Program-made: the position numbers and the translations under genes
In this document: positions 1 through 9,323 of the stretch, one piece after another
Layout: every line of letters begins with the position of its first letter
Numbering within the stretch: position 1 is the first letter of the stretch
Origin: Candidatus Fluviicola riflensis
GTDB taxonomy: Bacteria; Bacteroidota; Bacteroidia; Flavobacteriales_D; Crocinitomicaceae
Length of the DNA: 64,000 nucleotides
Assembly: GCA_002243285.1 (NCBI GenBank)
Contig: CP022585.1
Span: forward strand, 3,336,641-3,400,640
Direction of reading: 5' to 3'
The notes under the pieces: model-generated
What the model was told of the DNA's origin: nothing
Databases searched by the model: none
Seen by the model: only the letters and a program-made list of their open reading frames with translations

Positions 1-45
1 GATCAAACGGGAGTTTCCGGATTGGTCATTGCTTTTTTGTTATAG

Positions 46-300
46 ACAACCATTGATCCTACTTTTTTCTTGATAAAAAAGTAGGATCAATGGTTGTAAG
101 TCCCAATCTTGAGAACTAAGGCTTGTAAAGCTATCTCAACCCAACTCGCAAAACGTCATTAGCGATTATCCTCTTCGCGGATAACTGATGACTGTGCTCA
201 AACAGGGCCTCGATCACGCTTAACTTCACCGTGTTCTCTACGATTGTTACTTAATGCCGTTGGAGTTTCAGTTCTTCAAAAAGTTTACTTTGGTTTTGAT
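46..300 (+). repeat. Hairpin-headed long intergenic repeat element, no gene
   Basis: There is no credible gene in the first 366 bases. Bases 46-68 and 75-97 form a perfect 23-bp inverted repeat with a 6-base loop, rich in T on one arm and A on the other. The sequence after it, to about 300, resembles the reverse complement of 30925-31159: both have a T-rich/A-rich hairpin with a CTTGAT loop, then a near-identical stretch containing AACTCGCAAA and CATTAGCGA, then GCTCAAACAGGG / GCTCACACAGGG and TAATGCCG. I read this as one copy of a dispersed repeat. The hairpin may act as a terminator for a gene left of the window. Confidence 0.6.
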
Positions 301-306
301 CATGAA

Positions 307-354
307 AATGTTGAATGTTTGATGACTCTAATTCAACATCAAACATTCAACATT
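307..354. repeat. Compact inverted repeat of the TTGAATG family
   Basis: Perfect 18-bp inverted repeat (307-324 with 337-354, 12-base loop) made of the motif AATGTTGAATGTTTGATG. It is the shortest member of an AT-rich repeat family found between genes at 1779, 2627, 3394, 42241, 55265 and 63220. It sits just 3' of the minus-strand gene at 367-744 and could serve as its transcript end. Confidence 0.7.
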
Positions 355-366
355 AAAAATTATGTA

Positions 367-744
367 CTAATCCTCTTTCACCAACCCCGTATCCGGCTGT
401 GGAAATAACCCCTGACGGGTCATTTTTTTTGTCTTTTTATCCAGAACGATCTGTTCTTCGGTGAGCTGGCCTTGCAGGCGAAGTGATAATACGAAGTAGG
501 CTTTTTCGGTAGTGACGATCTTCCAGGTTCCGGTTTTAGTGTGGTTGCCCAGCTGTTGCACCACGCCTTCGGGAGAAAGTACAATGGTGATACTGGCCGC
601 AGCTACATCAATGACATCGGAGCCGATATCCATTTTGTAAGCGGGAATCACACCTTTATAGGTGCCGTAGAACTTTTTCTTGAGATGCTGACCGAAACCG
701 GTACTCGCCACAAGCAGGAAGCAGATTATAAGCCAATTTTTCAT
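367..744 (-). CDS. Small secreted protein of unknown function
   Basis: A 125-aa protein if translation starts at the ATG at 744, which begins a good signal peptide (MKNWLIICFLLVASTGFGQ) ending in a typical A/G-x-Q cleavage region. An upstream in-frame extension to 798 exists but would bury the signal peptide, so I reject it. The mature part is mostly beta-prone, with alternating hydrophobic residues and a stretch reading GTWKIVTTEKAYFVLSLRL. That is reminiscent of small lipocalin-like or DUF-type exported proteins, but no family is recognised. It stands alone; thyA is divergent from it. Confidence 0.6.
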   Translation of the reverse strand: MKNWLIICFLLVASTGFGQHLKKKFYGTYKGVIPAYKMDIGSDVIDVAAASITIVLSPEGVVQQLGNHTKTGTWKIVTTEKAYFVLSLRLQGQLTEEQIVLDKKTKKMTRQGLFPQPDTGLVKED

Positions 745-809
745 CAATACGGTTCTTCTGACCACGGCAAATGTAACGAAACGGGAACTAAGAGCCAAAA
801 TTCATATTG

Positions 810-889
810 AACCACATAGAACACATCTGTAAACATAAGTTTTTTAAGTTGATGAGTTTGTCTATGTCTTCTATGTGCACTATGTGGTT
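810..889. repeat. Terminal-inverted-repeat element (CCACATAG family)
   Basis: Arms 810-826 (AACCACATAGAACACAT) and 873-889 are inverted copies matching at 15 of 17 positions, around an AT-rich centre. The same arm sequence ends a larger element at 52895-53129. It lies in the divergent space between the 367-744 gene and thyA and is likely a non-coding dispersed repeat. Confidence 0.6.
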
Positions 890-982
890 ATATTTTATTG
901 TTTCAACAATCAGCCCGACTTATGAACTGCGCTTGTTACACGCTTCGGAAAATCGTAATTTCACGCTTGAATTTTCAGCACC

Positions 983-1777
983 ATGAAGCAATATCACGAT
1001 TTATTACAGCATATCCTTGATAACGGTACCGCGAAAGGCGACCGCACAGGAACAGGAACTTTGTCTACTTTCGGTTACCAGATGCGGTTTAACCTGGCCG
1101 ACGGTTTCCCGGTCCTGACGACTAAAAAGCTGCATTTGCGATCGATCATTCATGAGTTGTTGTGGTTCCTGAAAGGCGATACCAACATTCAGTACCTGAA
1201 AGATAATAACGTGAGTATCTGGGACGAATGGGCGGATGAAAACGGAAATCTTGGCCCGGTTTACGGTTACCAGTGGCGTTCGTGGCCTACGCCTGATGGC
1301 CGGCACATTGATCAGATCACGAATGTGGTGGACCAGATCAAACACAACCCTGATTCGCGCCGTATGATCGTGAGCGCCTGGAATGTAGCTTACGTGGATG
1401 AAATGGCATTACCGCCGTGTCACACGATGTTCCAATTTTATGTTGCGGAAGGGAAACTAAGCTGTCAGCTTTACCAACGTTCGGCGGATACGTTTTTAGG
1501 TGTTCCGTTCAACATTGCTTCCTATGCTCTTTTGACAATGATGATGGCGCAGGTGTGTGGTTTGCAACCCGGAGAGTTTATTCACACGCTGGGTGATGCG
1601 CATTTGTACAACAATCACCTCGAGCAGGCGCAATTGCAACTCACGCGTGATTTCAGGGCGTTACCGCAAATGAAGATCAATCCTGAGGTGACTGATTTAT
1701 TTGCCTTTACAATCGATGATTTTGAGTTGGTGAATTATGATCCGCATCCGCATATTAAAGCAGCGGTCGCCGTTTAA
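983..1777 (+). CDS. thyA: Thymidylate synthase
   Basis: Converts dUMP to dTMP using 5,10-methylene-tetrahydrofolate as carbon donor and reductant; cytosolic. The protein is 264 aa, the same length as the E. coli enzyme, and colinear with it throughout. The active-site cysteine is Cys146 in PPCHT. The phosphate-binding RR pair is in [12 protein letters not shown] (residues 126-127), and the folate/dUMP motifs QLYQRSAD, DxxLG-type [14 protein letters not shown] and HLYNNH are all present. The ATG at 983 gives the standard MKQYHDLL start. No folA follows, so the gene is monocistronic here. An AT-rich repeat follows the stop. Confidence 0.98.
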   Translation: MKQYHDLLQHILDNGTAKGDRTGTGTLSTFGYQMRFNLADGFPVLTTKKLHLRSIIHELLWFLKGDTNIQYLKDNNVSIWDEWADENGNLGPVYGYQWRSWPTPDGRHIDQITNVVDQIKHNPDSRRMIVSAWNVAYVDEMALPPCHTMFQFYVAEGKLSCQLYQRSADTFLGVPFNIASYALLTMMMAQVCGLQPGEFIHTLGDAHLYNNHLEQAQLQLTRDFRALPQMKINPEVTDLFAFTIDDFELVNYDPHPHIKAAVAV

Positions 1778-1778
1778 T

Positions 1779-1925
1779 GCTGGATGCTTAATTTTTGATC
1801 ACGCCAGAGGCGGACACGGTGTTGGATTAAGCTCCTCCAAAAAAGCAAAATACAATTCCTGCTTAAATTTCAGTAAAGAAGGAAGGACTGATATTCAGTG
1901 GAAAGCCCTAATTAAACATCAAATA
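1779..1925. repeat. AT-rich dispersed repeat carrying the GCC(A/G)AAGGCG module
   Basis: Fills the gap between convergent thyA and the 1926-2618 gene. It begins with GGATGCTTAATTTTTGATC and ends in an inverted partner (AATTAAACATCAAATATC). Bases 1784-1831 closely match 3440-3485 and the reverse complement of 63343-63387: a TGCTT-ATTTTT lead, then a CGCC-A-AGGCG palindrome, then CAC-GTGTTG-ATT. Confidence 0.6.
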
Positions 1926-2618
1926 TCAGAGATAAAAAGCGGCAATCTCTTCCAGCGTTTTACGATGAATATCCGGCACATAGGATGGTTCTGCGGCATA
2001 ACCAACAGGTAATAATAAAAAGGCACGTTCGTTTCCCGGGCGATCCAGCAATCCGGTGAGAAAGTTCATAGGACTTGGTGTATGCGTGAGTGTTACCAAA
2101 CCGGCGTTGTGAATGGCTGAAATGAGCATTCCGCAGGCAATACCAACCGATTCATTCACGTAATAGTTATTGTGCTTTTCGCCTGATTCTTCTACTTCAT
2201 AAGCCCGCTTGAATACCGCGATAAGCCAGGGAGCGTCTTCGAGAAACGGTTTGTGTTCATCGGTGCCCAGGTGCTCCAGATCTTTGCGCCAGCGTTCACT
2301 CATCCGGCCTTCGTAGTTTTCCTGTTCTTCTTTTTCGGCCGCAATTCTGATCTGCGTTTTGAGTCCGGCATTGGACACCGCGCAGAAAGTCCACGGTTGT
2401 TTGTGCGCACCCGACGGTGCCGTTGATGCCGCCATGATGATATTGTCGATCACTTCTTTCGGAACGGGAGCAGTGGAAAAGGTACGTACCGATCTGCGCT
2501 CGTTGAGGTGATTGTAAAACGACTTACTGCGTTCAATGGATTCACCGGGAGTTAACGATTGACCATTATACCTCAGGTGACGATGTCCGTTGATGAAAAT
2601 GCTGTCTGTTTTTTCCAT
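1926..2618 (-). CDS. Iodotyrosine-deiodinase-like nitroreductase-family flavoprotein
   Basis: An FMN enzyme of the nitroreductase superfamily, 230 aa. It matches the iodotyrosine deiodinase (IYD) subgroup rather than ordinary nitroreductases. The FMN motif RRSVRTFS is at 41-48, followed by APSGAHKQPWTF (67-78). The lid region has the Glu-Tyr-Lys triad that binds halotyrosine zwitterions in IYD: by alignment from memory to the human protein these are E98, Y102 and K123, in the pattern E-x3-Y...RWxxDL...K. The C-terminus (LLLPVGYAAEPSYVPD...RK) also matches IYD. The reaction would be reductive dehalogenation of halotyrosines. IYD homologues with this activity are known from Bacteroidota; the physiological role here is inferred. 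Stand-alone gene, ATG at 2618. Confidence 0.85.
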   Translation of the reverse strand: MEKTDSIFINGHRHLRYNGQSLTPGESIERSKSFYNHLNERRSVRTFSTAPVPKEVIDNIIMAASTAPSGAHKQPWTFCAVSNAGLKTQIRIAAEKEEQENYEGRMSERWRKDLEHLGTDEHKPFLEDAPWLIAVFKRAYEVEESGEKHNNYYVNESVGIACGMLISAIHNAGLVTLTHTPSPMNFLTGLLDRPGNERAFLLLPVGYAAEPSYVPDIHRKTLEEIAAFYL

Positions 2619-2626
2619 AGCGAGTT

Positions 2627-2769
2627 GATGTTGAATGCTTAATTTTTAATGTTGAATGAGGTTTCTCCCAAAAAGATGAAGTTAATTCCTATTCACAACT
2701 TCAGTAATGAAGGATTGACGCCTTTACTTCGCAGGAAATCTCAATTCAACATTAAACATTCAAAATTCA
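2627..2769. repeat. AT-rich element with terminal inverted repeats
   Basis: The left end (2627-2660, containing TTGAATGCTTAATTTTTAA and TGTTGAATGAG) is an imperfect inverted copy of the right end (2740-2769, CTCAATTCAACATTAAACAT...). About 80 bases lie between. It occupies the whole gap between two minus-strand genes. Confidence 0.65.
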
Positions 2770-2776
2770 GAATTCC

Positions 2777-3391
2777 TTATTGGCAGGAGTCCCGGTAAAG
2801 ATCCATATACTCAAACACCTTATTGATTGCTTCCTGGCGCATGTCAACGGTTAAACCTGCATTGTTGCGCACGGCATCGGTGAGTTTGAAAACGGCACAC
2901 CAATCACTGTCCATGGCTTGTTGCGCTTTGATCATTCCGGCGATGAGCTGAATGGTGTAACTCTTTTTGTTTTTCTTCGCGGCAAGATCGGCATAAACGA
3001 TGGCGGCTTTCACATCGAAATAATCGTCCATTGCTTTGAGGTACGCCATGCAGATCAGGTCGTGGGCTGTTCCTTTTTTCTTGAGCTTGGCTTCGGTGCC
3101 GTAGTTTTTGGTTTTGAGCAGGTAAGCCATGTAGTTCACCGCATTCGTTTTCCCGTCGAAGTTCCAGCTCAGCTGATTGATCACCGCCATTTTCACGTCA
3201 ATGGGATTGCTTTCATTGGCGAGATAAACCATTAATTCATCGGTCAAAACTCCTTCGGTAGTTCCGGCAGTTTGCACGATGGCCACATCCTGGTAGGAAG
3301 AAGAAATATCGGTAGATGTAAGTGGAGAATCGGCTTTTGCCAATGGGGAGAAAGCTGTAAGGAAGATTAATGCCAGAAGTATTGTTTTCAT
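2777..3391 (-). CDS. Exported protein of unknown function
   Basis: A 204-aa protein from the ATG at 3391. A TTG two codons upstream is less likely. The signal peptide is clear (MKTILLALIFLTAFSPLAKA). The mature part is helical and Cys-poor, with two late Cys residues (a DWCAVF context, and the final DSCQ) that could pair in the periplasm. The helical composition and segments such as AIVYADLAAKKNKKSYTIQL suggest a small repeat or armadillo-like helical bundle, but no family is recognised. It is flanked on both sides by AT-rich repeats, so it is probably monocistronic. Confidence 0.65.
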   Translation of the reverse strand: MKTILLALIFLTAFSPLAKADSPLTSTDISSSYQDVAIVQTAGTTEGVLTDELMVYLANESNPIDVKMAVINQLSWNFDGKTNAVNYMAYLLKTKNYGTEAKLKKKGTAHDLICMAYLKAMDDYFDVKAAIVYADLAAKKNKKSYTIQLIAGMIKAQQAMDSDWCAVFKLTDAVRNNAGLTVDMRQEAINKVFEYMDLYRDSCQ

Positions 3392-3393
3392 AT

Positions 3394-3546
3394 TCAAATG
3401 TTGAATGCTTAATTTTTAATGTTGAATGAAAGATGTTTGATGCTTGATTTTTAATCACGCCAAAGGCGCGCGCAGTGCTGAATTGAAAATGTAAAATTGA
3501 AAAGGGGATTTCAATTCAACATTGAGCATTCAAAATTCAACATTCA
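3394..3546. repeat. AT-rich element with terminal inverted repeats and GC module
   Basis: Starts with TTGAATGCTTAATTTTTAA and ends with the inverse (TTCAACATTGAGCATTCAA...). The internal segment 3440-3485 is the second copy of the module described at 1784-1831, with CGCCAAAGGCG at its centre. It fills the gap between two minus-strand genes. Confidence 0.65.
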
Positions 3547-3978
3547 TTAGTTCTTGGGGTAATCATAATTAATCATCCATTTAATCCCAAACTGGTCGTC
3601 GCACATACCAAAATAAGCGCCCCAGAAGGTTTTTTCCATCGGCATTTCGGCTACACCGTTTTGTGAAAGCGCCGCGTAGAGTTGATCGGCATGGGCTTCA
3701 CTTTCCGCATCAATCGACAACGAAATGTTGTTGCCCATCGTTACCTGGTGTCCGGCAGATTCAAGCGCGTCGGTTCCCATCAGCACACACGCTTTACCGA
3801 TTGGCAAGGCTACGTGCATCAGTTTATGTTTGTCGCCCTCGGGCAGGTTATCCGCCGCGCCGGGAATGTCACTGAAACGCTGAAAGGTGGTGAATTCTCC
3901 GCCGAAAACGGATTTATAAAACAAAAACGCTTCTTCGGTGTTGCCCAAGAAGTTTAAGTACGGGTTTATTGTAATCAT
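3547..3978 (-). CDS. VOC-superfamily (PhnB-like) protein
   Basis: A 143-aa member of the glyoxalase/bleomycin-resistance (VOC) superfamily, PhnB-like subgroup. It begins with the family's usual MITINPYLNFLGNTEEAFLFYKSVF pattern and has two beta-alpha-beta-beta-beta halves. The second half ends in WGAYFGMCDDQFGIKWMINY, the typical closing motif. The proteins are cytosolic. PhnB-like members often lack a full metal site, and no substrate can be assigned. The ATG at 3978 is preceded by an A/T-rich leader. No operon partner; the next gene upstream is 200 bases away. Confidence 0.85.
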   Translation of the reverse strand: MITINPYLNFLGNTEEAFLFYKSVFGGEFTTFQRFSDIPGAADNLPEGDKHKLMHVALPIGKACVLMGTDALESAGHQVTMGNNISLSIDAESEAHADQLYAALSQNGVAEMPMEKTFWGAYFGMCDDQFGIKWMINYDYPKN

Positions 3979-4181
3979 GTTGTTGGTTTTGTGAGATGAA
4001 GATAGGGAAAATTTGGTTTGATCACGATTCAGAGAATGGGAGTTAGTAAACTTGGAAAGCTGCCATGATGAGTTTAATCATTCATTAACTTAGCCTGCTG
4101 AAAGAAGGATAGTGGTTATGGATTAAAGCTGATATTGCATATTCTGCTGGACACAAAGTTTATTATTCGGGAAAATGTTCC

Positions 4182-5249
4182 CTACCCCTCCAACTCCGGC
4201 TTATCGCGTAGCCTGACCACATACACATAAATCACCACGGCAGCGATGAGCCAGATATAGCCGAGGAAAGGCATGAAATAGGGTTTTGCCATGATGAATC
4301 CTGTAAAGGAAAGGCACAGCAACACAAATACCGTAAACACCAGGCATTTCGCGTACAGCGTATTGGTGGTTTTGAGGTGTTGAAAGTGGATGAGCAGCGA
4401 GATGATAAATCCGACGCTGATGCCGAGAAGAGTTCCGAAAATCAAATAGAGGCTTGTTCCTACAACAAAATAAAGCGTATCGTACTCGTCTATCCGTAGT
4501 TTAACCCGGGGTTCATCTTCATCTTTATTTGTCAGATAGCCCTGCTCTTCGCCCTCATAAAAAATGGCATACACGTTATCTGAATACAAACCATTGAACA
4601 CATGCACCGAACCGTCTACGATGCCCATGTCTTCCAGGTTGTGGACCATACTGTAGTCATGATTCAGTTGTAATTCTTCGTGTTTTGTTTTGGTATCATT
4701 CTTATGCTTCAGGTGATCGAGTTGATCAACTACCCGTTCGTACTTTACGGCCGACACATAACAAACCTGCCTGCTGTCGAGTGCGCTGAAATAGGTGAAC
4801 CCGAAACTCAGCCACAGGTAAAGCATCAACACGGGCAAAATCAGGAATACCGACTTGAAAGGTAATTCTATTCCTGCAATGGAAATATTATCACGCCTTT
4901 CGTAATAAAGCGCCAGGATGGAGATCAGGCAACAAATTCCCAGTGCATTCACGATGGTCGACAACGCACCACTGCTCTTTTCGTAATGCTCCTTCCGGTT
5001 GAGGTAAACGCTGTGGTATTTATCTCGCAAATCCTTCAGGTGATCCGCGTCGAGTGTTTGCAGTGTTTTTGGGGAAACCTTCGTTATTTGGTGTTTGTCA
5101 ATGATATAACACCCACTTCCGCAATCGCTTAGAAAAAAATTGATGATGATCATCAGGATTCCAATGTAAAACGAAATCGCTGAATAATTCATCAATCGCT
5201 CACCAATAGTGGTCGGGGCCTTTTTCGGAGGAGTGGTTTGTTGTTCCAT
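4182..5249 (-). CDS. Integral membrane protein of unknown function
   Basis: A 355-aa protein from the ATG at 5249; the frame stays open to 5279, but that start lacks support. The N-terminus is polar (MEQQTTPPKKAPTTIGERL). Hydrophobic segments lie at roughly 25-40, 95-115 and 120-145, then a soluble loop of about 120 residues, then three to four C-terminal membrane segments. The soluble loop is rich in charged and aromatic residues (VFNGLYSDNVYAIFYEGEE). No enzymatic motif is visible. It is the last gene before the restriction-modification locus and is read in the same direction, with about 100 bases between. Confidence 0.6.
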   Translation of the reverse strand: MEQQTTPPKKAPTTIGERLMNYSAISFYIGILMIIINFFLSDCGSGCYIIDKHQITKVSPKTLQTLDADHLKDLRDKYHSVYLNRKEHYEKSSGALSTIVNALGICCLISILALYYERRDNISIAGIELPFKSVFLILPVLMLYLWLSFGFTYFSALDSRQVCYVSAVKYERVVDQLDHLKHKNDTKTKHEELQLNHDYSMVHNLEDMGIVDGSVHVFNGLYSDNVYAIFYEGEEQGYLTNKDEDEPRVKLRIDEYDTLYFVVGTSLYLIFGTLLGISVGFIISLLIHFQHLKTTNTLYAKCLVFTVFVLLCLSFTGFIMAKPYFMPFLGYIWLIAAVVIYVYVVRLRDKPELEG

Positions 5250-5351
5250 GTGAATAGTTAGTACGTAATATTGAAACAATAATACAAAAATTGATTATGT
5301 CTTTTAGACCTAACTCACGGAATTCCGGTGTTTTTCTTTGGTTTAGGTAGA

Positions 5352-8267
5352 TCAAACCAAATTCATCCCATTCATAAACGTCTCAACAAAGTCGATAATT
5401 CGTTTTAGGATTCGATCCCCGATGGCTTTACGTTTCAACAGACCAGGTTTTTCACCAATAATAAGTTCCAGTACTTCATCTCTAAGTGGCTCTCTTTCTG
5501 CAAACAAATAATCTTCAATAAGCTTTTCGGTTTTTTCTGCTGACAAATTTTCTTCTGACACAATCTTTGAAAATTCCTTTTGCCGTTCTTCATCCCAAAA
5601 TTCATTAAACATCGAAGAAATTTCACCAGGATCGTTGATTACAGGAAGGTTTTCTGAAATGAATTTTTCAATCAATTCTTTTTTGCTTCGAAGAGTTGAT
5701 TCGGTATTCAAGAGGTTGAAAATTTCTTTTTCTGCCTTTGAAGCATCTTTTTCTTTATCGGCCTTCAGTTTAATCAGCATTTGAACGATATAAGCAACAT
5801 TAATATCATCGCGGTGTATTAATTCCAATTCAAAGTCAACGTCTTCTAAAATGGAAACTTTCTCTTTTTGATTATTGCTTTTTACTTTATCGTACAGATC
5901 CAGGTACTTACTTTTGTAATTCTCAAAAAGTTGTTCGCTCATTTTAATATCCGCCCATTTAAAGTCAGAGAAGGCAGTAAGAATATTTTTTATCCGAATC
6001 AACTCACGAAAAGCCTGAATAAATTGAAACTCATCATCTTCGGTTTCAAGATCATTTACACTATCAACTGAAGGGGTTATTTTCAAAAGATTTTCGAAAG
6101 CTTCATCAAATTTGGCGGTATAATCTTCATAGGGCTTCATGATGATTACCTCAATGGCTTCCTTGTTGCTAAACAAAGTAATAGCTTCGTCTGTTCTGCT
6201 TTTAAGGTTGCGGAAAACCACCATGTTTCCTTGCGATTTCTGCTCGTTTAAAATGCGATTGGTCCGACTATAAGCCTGAATCAAACCATGATACTTCAAG
6301 TTCTTATCAACGTAAAGAGTGTTGACTTTTTTGGCATCAAAACCTGTCAAAAACATGTTCACTACCAACAGGATATCAATACGATGATTGGCATTTTCCG
6401 GATTCCGCTCACGATCTTTTAACTTTTTGGATATATCGTTGTAATAATTGTAAAAATCCTCGCTTGTTTTTGTGGAATAATTGGTGGTGTAGATTTGATT
6501 ATAATCTTCAATATATTCGTCGAGTTTTTCCCTCCTATGCGCGTGAAGGCCGTATAAAACTTTGGGTTCCTCAACAATCGAAAGCTCTTCAGGTAAAAAA
6601 CCATTCGCAGCCAAATCGTCTTCGTTAGCGGCATAACTAAAAATGGTTGCAATATTTAAATTGTGTTTCCCTTCTACTTTTTTGCGTTTGAATAAATCAT
6701 AGTATTTGGTCAATGTCTTTACACTATCAACACAAAACATTGCCGAAAAATCACGGTTATGCGTTTTGCGATTGTGATGGGCAATGATATAGTCCGAAAT
6801 TTTCTCCAGCCGCCCTTCATCTTCCATTAACTCCTGCGTATCAATGTCTTCTACCTCAATATCAACATGCGTTTCACTATCATCTTTGTAGGTATACCGA
6901 CCAACATATTCAACAGAAAACTTTAGTACATTTTCGTCTTTTATGGCATCTGTAATAACATACTTATGAAGGCAATCTTCAAAAAGGTCTTTTGTAGTTC
7001 GTTTACCTAAGTCATTTTTATTTGCATTGTCGGCAAAAATAGGTGTACCGGTAAACCCAAACATCTGAGCATTGGTGAAGAATTCTTTTACGCGTTTATG
7101 TGTGTCGCCAAACTGACTACGGTGACACTCATCAAAAATGAAAATGATCCGCTTGTCTTTCAAATCAGTCATTTTGTTCTCGTAACTCAGCTTGGTGATG
7201 GCAGTGTTGAGCTTTTGAATGGTGGTGACTATTAAGTCCGTGTTTTTGGCTTCTCCTTTTTTGTCTGTGTATGTTCCCGTGAACTGTTTTACCAGATTGC
7301 TGGTGTTGTCTGTTCCGTCTATACAACCGTCGCTGAAACTGTTAAATTCTTTCGTGGTTTGGTAATCCAGGTCTTTTCTATCGACCACAAAAACCACTTT
7401 ATGAACTTCGGGTAATTTGATTAAAATCTGACTTGCTTTGAACGATGTCAGTGTTTTTCCTGAACCGGTTGTATGCCAGATATACCCGTTTTTTGTCGTG
7501 TTTTTGACCCGGTCAATCAGTGCTTCTACCGCATAAAACTGGTAGGGCCTCAAGATCATCGGAATCTTATACACTTCATTTAACACAATGTATTTGCAAA
7601 TCATTTTGCTCAGATGACACGGTTCTAAAAAAGTATCTGCAAACCCCTCGAGAATATTGGTCTGTCGTTTATTTTCAACATCTGTCCAGTAAAACGTCTG
7701 CTTGAAACTTTGACCTCGGTTATTGGCGTAATACTTTGTGTTGACTCCGTTGCTGATAATGAAAATCTGCACGTACTGATACAGCGCCGTATTGGCTTCA
7801 AACGAATGACGTTGATACCGGTTAATCTGGTTGAACGCTTCTTTCAATTCCAATCCTTTTCGCTTTAATTCAATGTGAACCAATGGCAATCCGTTGATGA
7901 GTATGGTGACATCATAACGGTTTTTATACTTGCCCTCTCCTTCCATTTGATTAAGAACCTGGTATTGATTTTGGCACCAGTGCTCTGTATTCAGAAATTC
8001 AAAATAGAGATTGTCTCCGTTGTCTCTTGTAATATGTTGCTTTTGACGAAGCGTTTTCGACTTTTCAAAAACAGAACCTTTGTTAAGAATGTTCAACACT
8101 TTTTCAAATTCCGGGGCTGATAAAGAGATATTATTGTGTTTCTCTAATTGTGATTTGAGGTTCGCCAAAAGGCTTTTTTCGTCGGTAACAGAAATGTATT
8201 GGTAACCCAGTTTTTGCAGGTGGCCAACTAATTTCTCTTCTAATACTTGTTCAGATTGTTTAGACAT
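5352..8267 (-). CDS. hsdR: Type I restriction enzyme R subunit (HsdR)
   Basis: The motor/nuclease subunit of a type I restriction-modification complex (R2M2S). It translocates and cleaves DNA lacking the host methylation pattern. The protein is 971 aa. The N-terminal PD-(D/E)xK nuclease is visible as D119 followed by IELKRKG (E133, K135). The SF2 translocase has Walker A TTGSGKT (about 266-272) and the DEAD-like box FDECH, plus the later motif in FTGTPIF. A helical C-terminal domain follows. The ATG at 8267 gives a full-length start. It lies 62 bases downstream of the recombinase gene on the same strand and may be cotranscribed with it. HsdM and the specificity genes lie further upstream. Confidence 0.95.
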   Translation of the reverse strand: MSKQSEQVLEEKLVGHLQKLGYQYISVTDEKSLLANLKSQLEKHNNISLSAPEFEKVLNILNKGSVFEKSKTLRQKQHITRDNGDNLYFEFLNTEHWCQNQYQVLNQMEGEGKYKNRYDVTILINGLPLVHIELKRKGLELKEAFNQINRYQRHSFEANTALYQYVQIFIISNGVNTKYYANNRGQSFKQTFYWTDVENKRQTNILEGFADTFLEPCHLSKMICKYIVLNEVYKIPMILRPYQFYAVEALIDRVKNTTKNGYIWHTTGSGKTLTSFKASQILIKLPEVHKVVFVVDRKDLDYQTTKEFNSFSDGCIDGTDNTSNLVKQFTGTYTDKKGEAKNTDLIVTTIQKLNTAITKLSYENKMTDLKDKRIIFIFDECHRSQFGDTHKRVKEFFTNAQMFGFTGTPIFADNANKNDLGKRTTKDLFEDCLHKYVITDAIKDENVLKFSVEYVGRYTYKDDSETHVDIEVEDIDTQELMEDEGRLEKISDYIIAHHNRKTHNRDFSAMFCVDSVKTLTKYYDLFKRKKVEGKHNLNIATIFSYAANEDDLAANGFLPEELSIVEEPKVLYGLHAHRREKLDEYIEDYNQIYTTNYSTKTSEDFYNYYNDISKKLKDRERNPENANHRIDILLVVNMFLTGFDAKKVNTLYVDKNLKYHGLIQAYSRTNRILNEQKSQGNMVVFRNLKSRTDEAITLFSNKEAIEVIIMKPYEDYTAKFDEAFENLLKITPSVDSVNDLETEDDEFQFIQAFRELIRIKNILTAFSDFKWADIKMSEQLFENYKSKYLDLYDKVKSNNQKEKVSILEDVDFELELIHRDDINVAYIVQMLIKLKADKEKDASKAEKEIFNLLNTESTLRSKKELIEKFISENLPVINDPGEISSMFNEFWDEERQKEFSKIVSEENLSAEKTEKLIEDYLFAEREPLRDEVLELIIGEKPGLLKRKAIGDRILKRIIDFVETFMNGMNLV

Positions 8268-8329
8268 AATGTGTTAGTGTTTGAGGGTTAATAAAATATA
8301 ACTTTGGGGAACGCGAATGCTGATCATCA

Positions 8330-9256
8330 CTACTTCAGACCGCGAAACATTTGCTCAATTGCTTTCTTTTTTTGTTCCAGATTCGGATGTACATATAGGT
8401 TTAAAGTCGTGCTGATATTGGAATGCCCCAACAGAACGCTGACTGTTTTATAATCACAGTTACTTTCAATGCACCTGGTCGCAAAACTGTGTCTCAATCC
8501 ATGAAACTTAAGCGCCGGTATTTCCAACTTTTCCATCAGGTTTTTATAATAGGCCCTGTACGTTCTGGGTTCGGTTGGTTTGGCGTCATTGGTGAGAACA
8601 AAAAATGAGTTATTGACAATTTTCTTCATCGGTTTCAGCATTTTTAATAGTTCTTTACTCATGGGGATTTCCCGAATAGAGTTTTTGGTTTTAGGCGTAT
8701 CAAGCAGCAATTCAGTTTTCCGGATATCTTCTTCAATCGTATAAATGCGTTGTATCGTTCTTCTGACTTTAATCACACCATTATCCGTATCTATGTCTTC
8801 CCAGGTTAGCGCACAAATTTCACCGATCCGAATACCCGAGGAAAGGCAGATGTAAACCCCCAGGTTTCGAAACGTAAAATGTTCCTGGATATGTAACATC
8901 ACTTTTCGCTGATGCGTACGGCTCAATACCTCAACAGTATGCTTCTCTCGCACTGTCGGGAATTGAAGATCAAACGGCTGGTACTCGATCCATTTATTCT
9001 TCGATCCGAATTTGAGAATCATTTTCAATACAATCAGAATATCTTTTACCGTTTTCTGACTCAACCCCTGTTCCAGTTTCCGGAATACAAACGCCTGTAT
9101 CTCCGATTCTTCCAACTGATGCCTGTCTCTGAATTCAGTTAACAAATGATTTTCAATCAAAAGGGTGTATGCCGAAAAACTTGATTTTTTGACATACTGT
9201 TTTTTATCTGCTTTCCAGAGAACTACGATTTCCGCAATTGTTTTTTGTTTGTTCAT
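8330..9256 (-). CDS. Tyrosine recombinase, predicted hsdS invertase
   Basis: A site-specific recombinase of the phage-integrase/XerD family, 308 aa from the ATG at 9256 (the frame is open further upstream, but the N-terminal SAM-like domain starts here with MNKQKTIAEI). The catalytic residues are all visible: R143 (SSGIRIGE), H252 and R255 (FHGLRHSF), H278 (LLGHSN) and nucleophile Y288 (LNLYVH). It has an N-terminal core-binding domain and a complete catalytic domain, so it should be active. Its start codon is 67 bases from the left 44-bp inverted repeat in hsdS. Such a neighbour is typical of Bacteroidota type I loci that shuffle specificity genes, so I infer that it inverts the 9324-11499 segment. 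Confidence 0.9.
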   Translation of the reverse strand: MNKQKTIAEIVVLWKADKKQYVKKSSFSAYTLLIENHLLTEFRDRHQLEESEIQAFVFRKLEQGLSQKTVKDILIVLKMILKFGSKNKWIEYQPFDLQFPTVREKHTVEVLSRTHQRKVMLHIQEHFTFRNLGVYICLSSGIRIGEICALTWEDIDTDNGVIKVRRTIQRIYTIEEDIRKTELLLDTPKTKNSIREIPMSKELLKMLKPMKKIVNNSFFVLTNDAKPTEPRTYRAYYKNLMEKLEIPALKFHGLRHSFATRCIESNCDYKTVSVLLGHSNISTTLNLYVHPNLEQKKKAIEQMFRGLK

Positions 9257-9323
9257 AACGTTTACTTTTTTAATCGCCCAAAGGAAAGCAATAAAGAATG
9301 TTGTATCGGGCAAGAAAATCCTT

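Noticed and set aside
9165-9323. Upstream extension of the plus-strand hsdS with its own start
   Set aside because: The extension is antisense to the recombinase N-terminus and its sequence is not HsdS-like; similarity starts exactly at the inverted repeat.
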